A stretch of 64,000 nucleotides of DNA from Halomonas salipaludis (GCF_002286975.1 NZ_NSKB01000003.1:62001-126000), one strand, 5' to 3'. Positions 18,014 through 27,648 are shown, counted from the stretch's first letter. Notes: generated from the sequence alone by a model not told the origin. Numbers and translations are program-made.

Positions 18014-20490
18014 TCGCCGCAGCGGCTGCCACCCTGCTCTCGCACTATCGGCGTCATCCCGGGCAGCTGGTGATGCTGCTACTCGGCCTGTGGGTGGCCA
18101 GCGCGCTGTGGAGCGGCGTGCAGGCGATCAACGCCTCGGCCCGCGACAGCTACGACCGCAGCGCGGCGCTGTTCGACGCCGGGCTGGATCGCATCGAGCG
18201 CCGCGACGGCGAACCCCTGACCCTCGATACCTACCTGGCGCTGCGCCGGGCCGGCATTGCGGTGTCGCCGCTGATCGAGGGCGAACTGGCACTGGCCGGC
18301 GGCGAGCGGGTCACGCTGCTCGGCATCGAGCCACTGACGCTGCCCGCCGCCAGCGGCATCCAGGCCAGCGGCGGGCCGGACGCCCTCGGCGACTTCCTGC
18401 AGCCACCCTGGCGAATCCGGCTGGCCGCCGATACCCTGGCCGCCCTCGACACCGCCCGGGACGGCGAGCGCCTGCTCGACCGCGACCGCCAGCCGCTGCC
18501 GCCACTGGCCCTCGACCCCAGCGTACCGCCGGGCACGCTGGTCACCGATATCGGCGTGGCGGGAGCGCTGCTGGGCATGCCAGACGACGCCATCAGCCGC
18601 CTGCTGATCGCCCCCGGTGACCCCGCCGAACTGCCCGCAGCGCTGGTGCGACTGCGCGCCGAGCGGCTCGCCGACCCCGGCCAGCTCAGCGACAGCTTCC
18701 ATCTCAACCTCACAGCCCTGGGCCTGCTGGCGCTGGTGGTGGGGCTGTTCATCGTGCATGCCGCGCTGAGCCTGACCCTGGAACAGCGCCTGGGCATGCT
18801 GCGCACGCTGCGCGCCCTGGGCGTGCCCGGCACCACCCTGGTCGTCCTGCTCGCCGCCGAGCTGCTAGTGCTGGGCGTGGTCGGCGCGCTGCTGGGTATC
18901 GTCAGCGGGGTGTGGCTGGCCGGCCAGCTGCTGCCGGACGTGGCCGCCAGCCTGGCCACGCTCTATGGCGAGCGCGTCGGCAGCGAGCTGGCACTGCCCT
19001 GGCACTACTGGCTGGGGGGCCTGGCCATCACCCTCGGCGGCCTGTTCAGCGCCGGCGCCACTACTCTGTGGCGGGCGGCGCGCCTCGACGTGCTGGGACT
19101 TGGCCAGCGCCAACGCTGGCGCGGCGGGCTGCAGCGCCAGCTGGCGATCATGGCCGTGCTCGGCGCCGCGCTGTGGCTGCTGGCCCTGGCGCTGTGGCTG
19201 TGGTTAAGCGGCCAGCCCCCCGGCGAGCGGCTGCTGGCCGGGTTCGCGCTGGTCGCCATCGGCCTGCTGGCGGCGACCCTGTGGCTGCCGCCGCTACTCG
19301 GGCTGCTGCTTGGCTGGGCGGTGCGGGGGCTGCGCCAGCGCCCGCTGGCGCAGTGGGCGCTGGCCGACCTGCAGCTGCAGCTGCCACGCCTGCAGCTGGC
19401 GATGATGGCACTGCTGCTGGCACTGGCCACCAACCTCGGCGTCGGCAGCATGGTCGGGGGCTTCCGTCTCACCTTCCTCGACTGGCTCGACCAGCGGCTG
19501 GTCGCAGAGGCCTATGTGCGCCCGCCCGCCGAGCAGTTCGCGGCCAGCGTGGCCTGGCTCGAGGCCCGTGACGAGGTCGTCGCGCTGCTGCCGACCCGGC
19601 GTGCCGACGCCACCCTGCGCGCCGCTGGCGTCGCTGCCCAGCCGGTGGGCGTCTACGGCATCACCCCGGCGCCACGGCTCACCCAGCGCTGGCCGCTGCT
19701 GCACACCGAGCAGGGCGTGTCCGAGGCCTGGCAGGCCTTCGCCGAGGGGGCGGCGTTGATCAACGAGCAGTTGGCCATCGCCACCGGCCTGGAGCCCGGC
19801 GATCGCCTGACCCTGAGCAGCGCCGAGGGACCGCTCGAGACCGCGATTGCCGCCGTCTACCCCGACTACGGCAACCCCCGCGGCGAGGTGACGCTGACCA
19901 CCACGGCACTCGCCGAGCGCTTCGCCGCGCCACCGGGGAGCCTGGGCATCGTGTTGGCCGAGGGCAGCGATGTCGCCGCGCTGGGCCAGGCCCTCGACCG
20001 CGCCATCGACCTGGCCGGCGCCAGCCTGATCGACCAGCGGGCCATGAAGCAGCAGGCCCAGGCGATCTTCGAGCGCACCTTCGCCATCACCCGGGCGCTC
20101 ACCATGCTGACCCTGGCCGTGGCGGGGCTGGCGCTGTTCACCAGCCTGCTGGCCCAGGGCGGCGAGCGGCGCGCCCAGCTGGCGCCGCTGTGGGCGCTGG
20201 GGGTCACACGGGGGCGGCTTGCCGGGGTGTCGCTGGTGCAATTGAGCCTCGCGGCGCTAGCCACCGCGCTACTGGCGATTCCGCTGGGCATCGCCCTGAC
20301 CTGGGGGCTGGTGGCGGTGATCAACGTCGCCGCCTTCGGCTGGCGGCTGCCACTGCATGTCTTCCCCAGCCAGCTATTGCTGGCCCTGGGCCTGGCACTG
20401 GCGGTGGCCTGGCTGGCCGCCCTGATCCCGCTGTGGCGGCTGTGGCGCAGCCGCCCCCGTGAGCTGCTAATGGAGTTTTCTGCCGCATGA
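18010..20490 (+). CDS. FtsX-like ABC transporter permease
   Basis: An 826-residue permease with one N-terminal membrane helix, a periplasmic domain (about residues 40-230), three helices near 235-350 and a duplicated arrangement in the C-terminal half ending with FtsX-type helices. The size and double FtsX layout resemble AttFG-like or YbbP-like permeases. It probably moves hydrophobic material, powered by the ATPase encoded just upstream. It overlaps the AttH-like gene by 4 nt, so all three products are likely made together. Confidence 0.85.
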   Translation: MIAAAAATLLSHYRRHPGQLVMLLLGLWVASALWSGVQAINASARDSYDRSAALFDAGLDRIERRDGEPLTLDTYLALRRAGIAVSPLIEGELALAGGERVTLLGIEPLTLPAASGIQASGGPDALGDFLQPPWRIRLAADTLAALDTARDGERLLDRDRQPLPPLALDPSVPPGTLVTDIGVAGALLGMPDDAISRLLIAPGDPAELPAALVRLRAERLADPGQLSDSFHLNLTALGLLALVVGLFIVHAALSLTLEQRLGMLRTLRALGVPGTTLVVLLAAELLVLGVVGALLGIVSGVWLAGQLLPDVAASLATLYGERVGSELALPWHYWLGGLAITLGGLFSAGATTLWRAARLDVLGLGQRQRWRGGLQRQLAIMAVLGAALWLLALALWLWLSGQPPGERLLAGFALVAIGLLAATLWLPPLLGLLLGWAVRGLRQRPLAQWALADLQLQLPRLQLAMMALLLALATNLGVGSMVGGFRLTFLDWLDQRLVAEAYVRPPAEQFAASVAWLEARDEVVALLPTRRADATLRAAGVAAQPVGVYGITPAPRLTQRWPLLHTEQGVSEAWQAFAEGAALINEQLAIATGLEPGDRLTLSSAEGPLETAIAAVYPDYGNPRGEVTLTTTALAERFAAPPGSLGIVLAEGSDVAALGQALDRAIDLAGASLIDQRAMKQQAQAIFERTFAITRALTMLTLAVAGLALFTSLLAQGGERRAQLAPLWALGVTRGRLAGVSLVQLSLAALATALLAIPLGIALTWGLVAVINVAAFGWRLPLHVFPSQLLLALGLALAVAWLAALIPLWRLWRSRPRELLMEFSAA

Positions 20491-21641
20491 CCCGTCGCCT
20501 GCTGCTCGCCGCGGCCGCGCTTGTTGCCCTGCTGCTGCTGCGCCCGATGCCCACCGTCGAGTCGCCACAGGGCTTCGCCGGCCTGGGCGCCGCGGCCGAG
20601 GGCTACGCCGAGGCCGGCCCGGGCCAGCCGCTGCGCTTTCCCGACGACCATGGGCCCCACCCCGACTACCGCATCGAGTGGTGGTACCTGACGGCCAACC
20701 TGGAGGATGAGCAGGGCCAGCCGCTGGGCATTCAGTGGACGCTGTTTCGCCAGGCGCTGGCGCCGCCGTCGCCAGCGGCCGAGCCGCCGCGGCCCTGGCA
20801 CAGCCGCCAACTGTGGATGGCGCATGCCGCGCTATCGTGGGGCGAGCGCCACCTGGTCGAGGAGCGCTTCGCGCGCGGCCTCACGCTGCCCGATGCCGAG
20901 ACGCGCCGCGCCCAGGCCGGTGCCGTGGCCGAGCCGTTCGCCGCCTGGCTCGATGACTGGCGGCTAAGCAGCCGGGTGGTCGACCCGGCGGGGGATACCT
21001 TCGAGCAACTCGAGGTCAGTGCCAGCGGCGAGGACGCCGGCCAGCCGTTCGGCTACCGCCTGACGCTGACCGCCGAGGGGCCATTGGTGCTGCACGGCGA
21101 GGCGGGCTTCAGCCAGAAGTCCGCCGACGGCCAGGGCTCCTACTACTACAGTCAGCCGTTCTGGCGCGTGGAGGGCGAGGTCGAGTTGGACGGCAAGACG
21201 CATCGCGTCTCAGGTCGCGGTTGGCTCGACCGCGAGTGGAGCAGCCAGCTGCTCGGCCCCACCCAGCAGGGCTGGGACTGGTTCTCGCTGCACCTCGACG
21301 ACGGCCACCGGCTGATGGCCTTTCGCCTACGCGGCGGCGGGCACGATGGCGGCGACTACCTGTCAGGCAGCTGGATCGCCCCCGACGGCAGCCTGACGCC
21401 GCTCAGCGGTGACGACCTGGTGCTGACACCCCAGCACACCAGCAGCGTAGCCGGGCGCGAGGTGCCGACCCGCTGGCATCTAGCGCTGCCTGGGCAGGGG
21501 CTCGACCTCGAGGTCGCGGCACGCCACCCCCAGCGCTGGATGGACACCGCCTTCGCCTACTGGGAGGGCGAGGTCGTGGCCGTCGACCGCGACAGCGACG
21601 AGCGCCTCGGCGAAGGCTACCTGGAGATGACCGGCTATTGA
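20487..21641 (+). CDS. AttH/CrtC-like lipocalin-fold protein
   Basis: A 384-residue protein with an N-terminal signal or membrane anchor (RRLLLAAAALVALLLLRP). The motif YRIEWWYLTANL near residue 60 and GRGWLDREWSSQLL near 245 are typical of the AttH / carotenoid 1,2-hydratase-like superfamily. These proteins are often encoded next to ABC-FtsX pairs (AttEFGH of Agrobacterium). A carotenoid role is unlikely without carotenoid genes nearby. Its substrate is unknown. Confidence 0.82.
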   Translation: MTRRLLLAAAALVALLLLRPMPTVESPQGFAGLGAAAEGYAEAGPGQPLRFPDDHGPHPDYRIEWWYLTANLEDEQGQPLGIQWTLFRQALAPPSPAAEPPRPWHSRQLWMAHAALSWGERHLVEERFARGLTLPDAETRRAQAGAVAEPFAAWLDDWRLSSRVVDPAGDTFEQLEVSASGEDAGQPFGYRLTLTAEGPLVLHGEAGFSQKSADGQGSYYYSQPFWRVEGEVELDGKTHRVSGRGWLDREWSSQLLGPTQQGWDWFSLHLDDGHRLMAFRLRGGGHDGGDYLSGSWIAPDGSLTPLSGDDLVLTPQHTSSVAGREVPTRWHLALPGQGLDLEVAARHPQRWMDTAFAYWEGEVVAVDRDSDERLGEGYLEMTGY

Positions 21642-21694
21642 CGGGTGGGCAGGCGTCGATGCCTCCACCCTAACGGCCCCTTGCCGGCATACGC

Positions 21695-22501
21695 TCAGTG
21701 GCGTGCCCGGAAGTGCTGCTCCCCCGGCGCCACGTCGTTGTGCACCGCGGCCAGCAGCTCGGCATCCAGGGAGGGGTCATCGAGGGAGAGCAGCCCACAC
21801 TGCGACAGGGCCTCGCGCAGGCCGACCTGCTCGTCGAATCGTTCGTAGAGCACGCGTACGCAGCAGGGCATGCGCTCGCTGTTGTCTGCCACGCCGAGCT
21901 TGAGCCCCGTGAGTCGGGTTACCTGGCTTTGAAAGCTGGGAAAGAGGATGGTCTGGGTAAGCTCGTGGCCGTTGAGCGTCTCATGATCCACCAGGAAAAT
22001 GCGGTCGGCCAGTCTGACGGCCACGCCCTGGTAGCGGTTGTGGCAAGGCCGGGGATTGCCTGGCGTCTGCATGCGCTCGGTGCGCTGGTAGACGATGCCC
22101 CGCTCCCTCTCCTCCAGACACACCAAGGTGCGGATCAGGTACCCGGGGCGTGACATCGAGTGGTAGTACTCGAAGTAGCGCCCCAGGTAACGCGCCATGC
22201 CCTCCCGGCCGCGATACAGCAGGTCATCCGGCCAGCCTCCTCCCGCCACCGAGCTCGACGCCGTGGGCAGCCGCCCCGCCTGCACCAGGGTGCAGAAGTC
22301 GTCGTGGGGCAGGTAGAGCTCGTGTTCTTCCACCCCGAAGAAGGCGCAAAGGCGCTGCATGGCGGCATGCCGGGGGCGGTAACGCCCTTTGAGGTAGCGG
22401 TTGAACTGGGCGCGATTGATCTCGAGCCTCCGGCACACCTCGGCGATGGAAGGGTAGTAGCTGCACAGCAGGCGTAGGTTGGCAACAAAGTCGTCGTTCA
22501 T
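21695..22501 (-). CDS. XRE-family transcriptional regulator
   Basis: This 268-residue regulator has an N-terminal Cro/C1-type helix-turn-helix (about residues 18-50, IAEVCRRLEINRAQFNRYLKGRYRPR). The larger C-terminal region (about 95-260) does not resemble a peptidase or cupin and may sense a ligand; two adjacent cysteines (RMPCCVRV) are notable. It is divergent from the tct operon. GTGCA-type palindromes upstream of tctB and of the AGCS gene, and a related element in front of this gene, make it the likely regulator of both units. Confidence 0.8.
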   Translation of the reverse strand: MNDDFVANLRLLCSYYPSIAEVCRRLEINRAQFNRYLKGRYRPRHAAMQRLCAFFGVEEHELYLPHDDFCTLVQAGRLPTASSSVAGGGWPDDLLYRGREGMARYLGRYFEYYHSMSRPGYLIRTLVCLEERERGIVYQRTERMQTPGNPRPCHNRYQGVAVRLADRIFLVDHETLNGHELTQTILFPSFQSQVTRLTGLKLGVADNSERMPCCVRVLYERFDEQVGLREALSQCGLLSLDDPSLDAELLAAVHNDVAPGEQHFRARH

Positions 22502-22838
22502 ATCACCGGCCTCCGGCGCCTAGGAAACACTGCACAAATGCCTACACGAGCGAATCGCTGCGTTGCGCGGTGCTCAGAATCCTCACATATACCCCATATG
22601 CTCCGGTTCCTGTGCTCCGTGCGCCTTGCGCTTCATCTCGCTCGGCGATTTGTTCAGCGATTCCCCAAGATAGATGGTGCAGTCTGATGCACTCACGTTG
22701 GCGGATAGTGCACTGGAGTGCAACGCAGCGCCAAGTCCCAGCGCCTTCGATTGCTGTTTCAATCATGTCACGAAGCCAGCGGGCTCGCGGCAATATGCAC
22801 CATCGGCACCCTCAAGAACAACGACCGAAGGCAACATC
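22502..22838. other. Divergent regulatory region, XRE regulator / tctBAC
   Basis: These 337 nt contain no convincing gene. They hold the GTGCA palindrome at 22677-22692, GTGCAACGCAG at 22718-22728 and an inverted copy of the GCAACGCAG element (CTGCGTTGC) at 22558-22566 nearer the regulator gene. A GAAGG motif precedes the tctB start. Confidence 0.6.
22677..22728. promoter_or_regulatory. Putative operator A (GTGCA-N6-TGCAC)
   Basis: GTGCA-GTCTGA-TGCAC (22677-22692) is an inverted repeat, followed by GTGCAACGCAG at 22718-22728. The same two elements in the same order occur at 25981-26022. This points to one regulator, probably the adjacent XRE protein. Confidence 0.6.
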
Positions 22839-23288
22839 ATGATACGCACGAATTTCTGGTCAGGACTCGGGACTGCCCTCCTCGCGGTGGTGCTGCTGGC
22901 CTGGCTCATACCGACCTACGGCGGCGGCGGCTTTGCGATCGGGATGCAGCCCCAACGCCTCGCCACCCTTGGTGCCTGGCTGATCCTCGGCTGCTCCATC
23001 ACCCTCGCCCTGATCAGCGCCGTCGCACTCCTGCGCCGCAGCGCCCCCTTCATCGTCATGCCGAATGTCGGCCAGCTCTGGCACATGCTGTGGCCGTTCC
23101 TCTACGTGCTCGGCTTTATCGTGTTGGTCGACCGCTTTCCATTGACCTGGGTCGCCCCCCTGCTGATCGGCGGCCTGCTGCTGATCCTTGGCGAGCGCCG
23201 CTGGTACCTGCTGCTGCCGGTGGCCGTGGTCCCGGCGCTGGGACTTTACGTCCTGACCGCCCACCTGATGCGCATTGGAGTGGTGTGA
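22839..23288 (+). CDS. tctB: Tripartite tricarboxylate transporter small subunit TctB
   Basis: A 149-residue protein with four hydrophobic segments, the size and topology of TctB/DUF1468, the small membrane subunit of TTT carriers. The start MIRTNFWSGL has GAAGGCAAC upstream; the frame is open earlier but without coding character. It is separated from tctA by a single nucleotide. Function in uptake of a carboxylate with TctA and the TctC-type binding protein is known for the family. Confidence 0.88.
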   Translation: MIRTNFWSGLGTALLAVVLLAWLIPTYGGGGFAIGMQPQRLATLGAWLILGCSITLALISAVALLRRSAPFIVMPNVGQLWHMLWPFLYVLGFIVLVDRFPLTWVAPLLIGGLLLILGERRWYLLLPVAVVPALGLYVLTAHLMRIGVV

Positions 23289-23289
23289 C

Positions 23290-24810
23290 ATGATCGGATT
23301 CGATGCCATCTTCACCTCCTTTTCCGCGGCCTTTCACTACCAGTCCATCACCGTCATTCTCGGCGGGGTGCTGCTCGGCTATATCGTCGGGGTGATTCCC
23401 GGGCTCAACCGCTCGGTGGCCATCGCCATCGCCATCCCGCTGACCTTCTACATGTCGGCCTATGCCGCCATCGCCTTCTTGATTGGCCTCTCCAAGGGTA
23501 CCGCCGCGGGCAGCGCCGTCTCGGCGATCCTGCTGAATACCCCCGGCGAGCCCTCCTCGGCGGCCACCTGTCTCGACGGCTACCCCATGGCCAGCGCCGG
23601 CAAGCCGCGCAAGGCACTCAAGGTGGGCCTGCTGGCCTCGGTGATCGGCGATCTGCTGGCGACCCTGCTGCTGATCGTCGTGGCCATCCCGTTCGCTGCC
23701 GTGGCGCTCAAGTTCGGCCCCTACGAGCTGGCGGCGATCCTGATCTTCGCCCTGGTGTTCATCGCCGGCATGGCCGGCGGTTCCTTCCTCAAGGGGCTGG
23801 CCGCCGGGGGCATGGGGGTGATCCTGGGTACCGTGGGGCTCGACCCGGAGACCGGCGCCATGCGCCTGACCTTCGGCTATGCCGAGCTGATGGAGGGCGT
23901 GCCGATCCTGCCACTGGTAATCGGCACCCTGGCGCTCTCCGAGATGTTCGTGCAGCTCGACGAGTACCGCCGCAACAAGGATGCCGCCGTCATCAAGCTA
24001 GGCAACAGCGCCGATGACGACCTCTCCTATGGCGAGTTCAAGGGCACCCTGCCGACCATCTTGAAGAGCACCGGTATCGGCGCCTTCGTCGGTGCGCTGC
24101 CGGGCCTTGGCCCCTCGGTGGGCGCCTTCATGGCCTACGGCGTCGCCAAGCGCTCGGCCAAGGACCCGGACAGCTTCGGCAAGGGCAACCCCAACGGCAT
24201 CGCCGCCGCCGAGGCCGCCGATAACGCCGTGATCCCGGCCAGCTATATTCCGCTGTTCGGCCTGGGGATCCCGGGCAGTGTGTCGGCGGCGCTGCTGGTC
24301 GGCGCCTTCATGATCCACGGCATCCAGGTCGGCCCGCTGATGCTGCGCGACCATCCGGAGATGCTGTTCACCATCTTCTCCGGGATGATCGTCGCCAGCC
24401 TGCTAATGCTGGCGGTGGGCTGGTACGGGCTACGCATCTTCGCCAAGGTCACCAGCGTGCCGCCGCATATCGTGATCTCGGTGGTGATCTTCCTGTGTCT
24501 GGCCGGCATCCAGGTCCAGGGTTATGGCACCTTCGGGCTGATCGTGGTGTTCGGCTTCGCGATCTTCGGCTACTTCCTGAAGAAGCTCGACTACTCCTTC
24601 GTCACCTTCCTGGTCGCCTTCATCGTCACGCCGATGCTGGAGATGAACCTGCGCCAGTCGATCATCCTCTCCGGTGGTGAGATATCGATACTGCTCGATC
24701 GCCCCATCGCGCTGGTCTTCGTGGTCATCACCGTGCTGATGGTGCTGCACCTCGGCTGGAGCAGCTATCGGCGCTGGATGCAGGTAAGACGCCAGGTACC
24801 GCAAGTGTGA
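23290..24810 (+). CDS. tctA: Tripartite tricarboxylate transporter large subunit TctA
   Basis: A 506-residue membrane protein of the TctA family. It shows the duplicated signature of the family: GVIPGLNRSVAIAIAIPLTF near residue 40, GTAAGSAVSAILLNTPGEP near 75, and GALPGLGPSVGAFMAYGVAKR near 285. About twelve membrane segments are expected. It forms the transport channel with TctB. The ATG follows the tctB stop by one base. Confidence 0.93.
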   Translation: MIGFDAIFTSFSAAFHYQSITVILGGVLLGYIVGVIPGLNRSVAIAIAIPLTFYMSAYAAIAFLIGLSKGTAAGSAVSAILLNTPGEPSSAATCLDGYPMASAGKPRKALKVGLLASVIGDLLATLLLIVVAIPFAAVALKFGPYELAAILIFALVFIAGMAGGSFLKGLAAGGMGVILGTVGLDPETGAMRLTFGYAELMEGVPILPLVIGTLALSEMFVQLDEYRRNKDAAVIKLGNSADDDLSYGEFKGTLPTILKSTGIGAFVGALPGLGPSVGAFMAYGVAKRSAKDPDSFGKGNPNGIAAAEAADNAVIPASYIPLFGLGIPGSVSAALLVGAFMIHGIQVGPLMLRDHPEMLFTIFSGMIVASLLMLAVGWYGLRIFAKVTSVPPHIVISVVIFLCLAGIQVQGYGTFGLIVVFGFAIFGYFLKKLDYSFVTFLVAFIVTPMLEMNLRQSIILSGGEISILLDRPIALVFVVITVLMVLHLGWSSYRRWMQVRRQVPQV

Positions 24811-24815
24811 TGTCC

Positions 24816-24835
24816 GGCCGGCGCTAGGGCCGGCC
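24816..24835 (+). other. Hairpin between tctA and tctC
   Basis: GGCCGGC (24816-24822) pairs with GCCGGCC (24829-24835) around a 6-nt loop, with no T run. It lies in the 89-nt gap before the binding-protein gene and may stabilise or modulate the transcript rather than end it. Confidence 0.5.
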
Positions 24836-24899
24836 CCTATCACGTCCCCAGGGCCAATGAGCCCAACCAACACAACAATGCAACCAAGAGGTTCCGATC

Positions 24900-25871
24900 A
24901 TGAAAATGCAACTGCTGGGTACTGCTCTCCTTTCCGCCGCCATGGCCGTTGGCGTGGCCGGACAGGTCCAGGCCGACGACTTTCCGAGCAAGCCGCTGAC
25001 CCTGGTGGTCGGCTGGGGCGCCGGTGGCAGCACCGACATCCAGGCCCGCGTGCTGGCCAATGTGCTCGAGGAGCAGCTCGGCCAGCCGGTCAACGTGGTC
25101 AACCAGCCCGGGGCCGGCGGCGGCGTGGCGCTATCGCGCCTGGCGGTCAGCGACGACGAGGGCTATACCTTCGTCTTCGGCACCTCGATGACCATCACCT
25201 TCGGTCCGCTCTCCACCGAAACCAACTACCAGCTCGACGACTTCCGCTACGTGGCCGGCGTGACCCTCGGCCAGTCGGCCATCGTCACCGGCGAGGACCG
25301 CCCGTTCGGCGACACCTGGGATGGCCTGATCGAGTACGCCAAGGAGAACCCGGGTACCAGCTACGCGACCCAGACCGCGCTGGACCGCATGATCATCGAG
25401 TACATCGCCCAGCAGGAAGGCCTCGACCTGCGCATCGTGCCGACCTCCGGTGGCGCCGGCATGGCACCACTGATCCTCTCCGGCGACGTCGATTTCGCCT
25501 ATAGCGGCGGCACCCACTCCGGCTACGCCGACTCTGGCGAGATGCCGGTGCTGCTGGGCCTGGCCGAGGACCGCCTGGCGGCCTACCCCGACGCACCGAC
25601 CCTGCAGGAGGCCGGCTACGACATCAATGCCGCCGAGATCCGCATGGCCATGGTGCCCAAGGACACCCCGGACGCCCATGTCGAGCGCCTCGCCGAGGCC
25701 CTCGAGGTCGCCACTCAGGACGAGCGTTTCATCGAGATCACCGAGGAGCGCATCCTGATGCCGGTGACCTGGATGCCCGAGGACGAGGTCACCCAGACCC
25801 TCGACGATCAGGTGGCGGGCTACAAGGCCCTGCTCGAGGAGCTGGGCGGCCTGCCGCAAGACGAGGAGTGA
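24900..25871 (+). CDS. tctC: TctC/Bug-family periplasmic binding protein
   Basis: A 323-residue Bug-type receptor with a signal peptide (cleavage near VQADD). Family hallmarks are PLTLVVGWGAGGSTDIQAR and VNQPGAGGGVALSRLA near the N-terminus. In Bug proteins ligand carboxylates are held by two loops via water molecules, so ligand identity cannot be read from sequence. Its link to an aspartate/asparagine degradation block suggests a dicarboxylate or acidic amino acid, which is an inference from neighbourhood only. Confidence 0.9.
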   Translation: MKMQLLGTALLSAAMAVGVAGQVQADDFPSKPLTLVVGWGAGGSTDIQARVLANVLEEQLGQPVNVVNQPGAGGGVALSRLAVSDDEGYTFVFGTSMTITFGPLSTETNYQLDDFRYVAGVTLGQSAIVTGEDRPFGDTWDGLIEYAKENPGTSYATQTALDRMIIEYIAQQEGLDLRIVPTSGGAGMAPLILSGDVDFAYSGGTHSGYADSGEMPVLLGLAEDRLAAYPDAPTLQEAGYDINAAEIRMAMVPKDTPDAHVERLAEALEVATQDERFIEITEERILMPVTWMPEDEVTQTLDDQVAGYKALLEELGGLPQDEE

Positions 25872-25911
25872 CCGAGGCACACCGCCCAGCATAGGCGGAC
25901 AGTCTCTACTG

Positions 25912-25950
25912 CGCCCGGGGCCCGCGAAGAGCGGCCCCGGGCGTTTTTTT
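25912..25950 (+). terminator. Rho-independent terminator of the tct operon
   Basis: CGCCCGGGGCC (25912-25922) pairs with GGCCCCGGGCG (25933-25943), followed by seven T residues. It separates tctBAC from the AGCS-aspA-ansA unit. Confidence 0.93.
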
Positions 25951-25980
25951 GGCGATAGCACCTAATGCATCAGACATCTG

Positions 25981-26022
25981 GTGCAGTGTGCTGCACTCGG
26001 TGGTGCCAAGAATGCAACGCAG
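25981..26022. promoter_or_regulatory. Putative operator B (GTGCA-N6-TGCAC)
   Basis: GTGCA-GTGTGC-TGCAC (25981-25996) and TGCAACGCAG (26013-26022) repeat the pair found upstream of tctB. They sit about 85-125 nt before the AGCS symporter start, so the two transcription units probably share a regulator. Confidence 0.6.
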
Positions 26023-26106
26023 TGCATCGTTGCGCCCAATTTTTTCCATCAAATCAACTGGTTTAATCGGGGAGCGCTACCAATAAGACAACAGCGGAGA
26101 CCCATC

Positions 26107-27582
26107 ATGCTTGACCTGCTCAACGAGCTCCTCTGGGGCAAAATCCTTCTCGTCCTGCTGGTCGGCGTGGGCATCGGTTTCACCGTTGCCTCACGCTTCG
26201 TCCAGTTTCGCTACTTCGGCCGCATGTTCCAGATCCTGGGATCTCGCCAGGCCTTCCGCCATGACAAGCACGGCCACCTCAGCAGCTTCCAGGCGCTGGT
26301 GCTGTCCGTCGCAGGCCGCGTCGGCGGCGGCAATATCGCCGGCGTCGCCGTGGCGATTACGCTGGGCGGCCCGGGGGCCATTTTCTGGATGTGGCTGGTC
26401 GGCCTGATGGGCATGGCCACGAGCTTCCTGGAATGCACCTTGGCCCAGACCTACAAGCAGCCTCAGGCCGACGGCACCTATCGCGGTGGGCCAGCCTACT
26501 ACATCGTCAAGGGCCTCGGCCGCAACTGGCGCTGGCTGGCCGGCTTCTATTCGGTGCTACTGCTGCTGACCTTCGGCTTCGCCTTCACCGCCCTGCAATC
26601 CTACGCCGTGTCGACTTCGTTCAACGACGCCTTCGGCGTGCCGGTGCTCTACAGTGGCATTGCCCTGGCCATGCTGGTCGGCCTGATCATCTTCGGTGGC
26701 ATCAAGCGGATCGCCCGCATCTCCGAGGTATTGGTGCCCTTCATGGCCGTCGGCTATCTGCTGATCGCGCTGATCGTGGTCGGCCTGAATCTCGAGCGCA
26801 TCCCCGAGGTCATGACCCTGATCGTCAACAGCGCCTTCGGCCTCGAGCCAGCCATCGGCGGCGGCATCGGCGCGGCCATCATGATGGGCCTCAAGCGCGG
26901 CCTGTTCTCCAACGAGGCGGGCCTGGGCAGCGCTCCCAACGTGGCTGCCGTAGCCTATGTGCCGCATCCTGCCAACCAGGGCATCGTGCAGGCCTTCTCG
27001 GTGTTCATCGATACCCTGATCATCTGCTCTTCCACCGCTTTCCTGATCCTGCTCAGCGGCGCCTATGACCCGGGCGCCGGTGGCAGCATCGAGGGCATCG
27101 CCCTGACCCAGGCGGCGCTGGCCGACCACGTCGGCGAGTGGGGGCGCTCTTTCGTCAGCGTGGCACTGCTGCTGTTCGCCTTCAGCACCATCCTCTACAA
27201 CTACTACCTGGGCGAGAACAGCCTGAACTTCTTCAGCCGCGACAACCAGAACCTGTTCAATGCCTTCCGCGTGGCCATCGTGCTGCTGGTGTGCTGGGGC
27301 GCCACCTCCGACCTGGGCACGGTATTCGGCTTTGCCGACGTCACTATGGGCCTGCTGGCGGTCACCAACCTGGTGGCCCTGATCCTGCTGTTCAAGACGG
27401 GACTGCGCATCCTCAAGGACTACGACGACCAGCGCCGCCAGGGCGTCAGCCAGCCGGTCTTCGACGCAAGCCAGCATCCAGACCTGAACCTCTATCCACA
27501 CGCCTGGGACCTCGAGCCTGAGGACCAGGAGCATTTACGAGGCAGCACCGCCAAGGCGCCACACCGTCCCGTCGCGGAGTAA
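26107..27582 (+). CDS. AGCS-family sodium:alanine/glycine symporter
   Basis: A 491-residue carrier of the AGCS family, which imports small neutral amino acids with sodium. Conserved blocks are GRVGGGNIAGVAVAITLGGPGA near residue 75, YRGGPAYYI near 125, and KRGLFSNEAGLGSAPNVAA near 265. About ten to eleven membrane segments are present. The start MLDLLNELL has CGGAGACC upstream; the frame upstream of it is the operator region. In this operon the likely substrate is asparagine, aspartate or alanine. Confidence 0.92.
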   Translation: MLDLLNELLWGKILLVLLVGVGIGFTVASRFVQFRYFGRMFQILGSRQAFRHDKHGHLSSFQALVLSVAGRVGGGNIAGVAVAITLGGPGAIFWMWLVGLMGMATSFLECTLAQTYKQPQADGTYRGGPAYYIVKGLGRNWRWLAGFYSVLLLLTFGFAFTALQSYAVSTSFNDAFGVPVLYSGIALAMLVGLIIFGGIKRIARISEVLVPFMAVGYLLIALIVVGLNLERIPEVMTLIVNSAFGLEPAIGGGIGAAIMMGLKRGLFSNEAGLGSAPNVAAVAYVPHPANQGIVQAFSVFIDTLIICSSTAFLILLSGAYDPGAGGSIEGIALTQAALADHVGEWGRSFVSVALLLFAFSTILYNYYLGENSLNFFSRDNQNLFNAFRVAIVLLVCWGATSDLGTVFGFADVTMGLLAVTNLVALILLFKTGLRILKDYDDQRRQGVSQPVFDASQHPDLNLYPHAWDLEPEDQEHLRGSTAKAPHRPVAE

Positions 27583-27648
27583 ACGCCACGCGCCGGCCCT
27601 CGCTTAGCCAGGGTCGGCGTACTCTTCCAACGCTAGAGCGTCTACGCC

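Noticed and set aside
22542-22793. 83-codon minus-strand ORF in the XRE-tctB gap
   Set aside because: It covers the operator region, is not protein-like and lacks a ribosome site.
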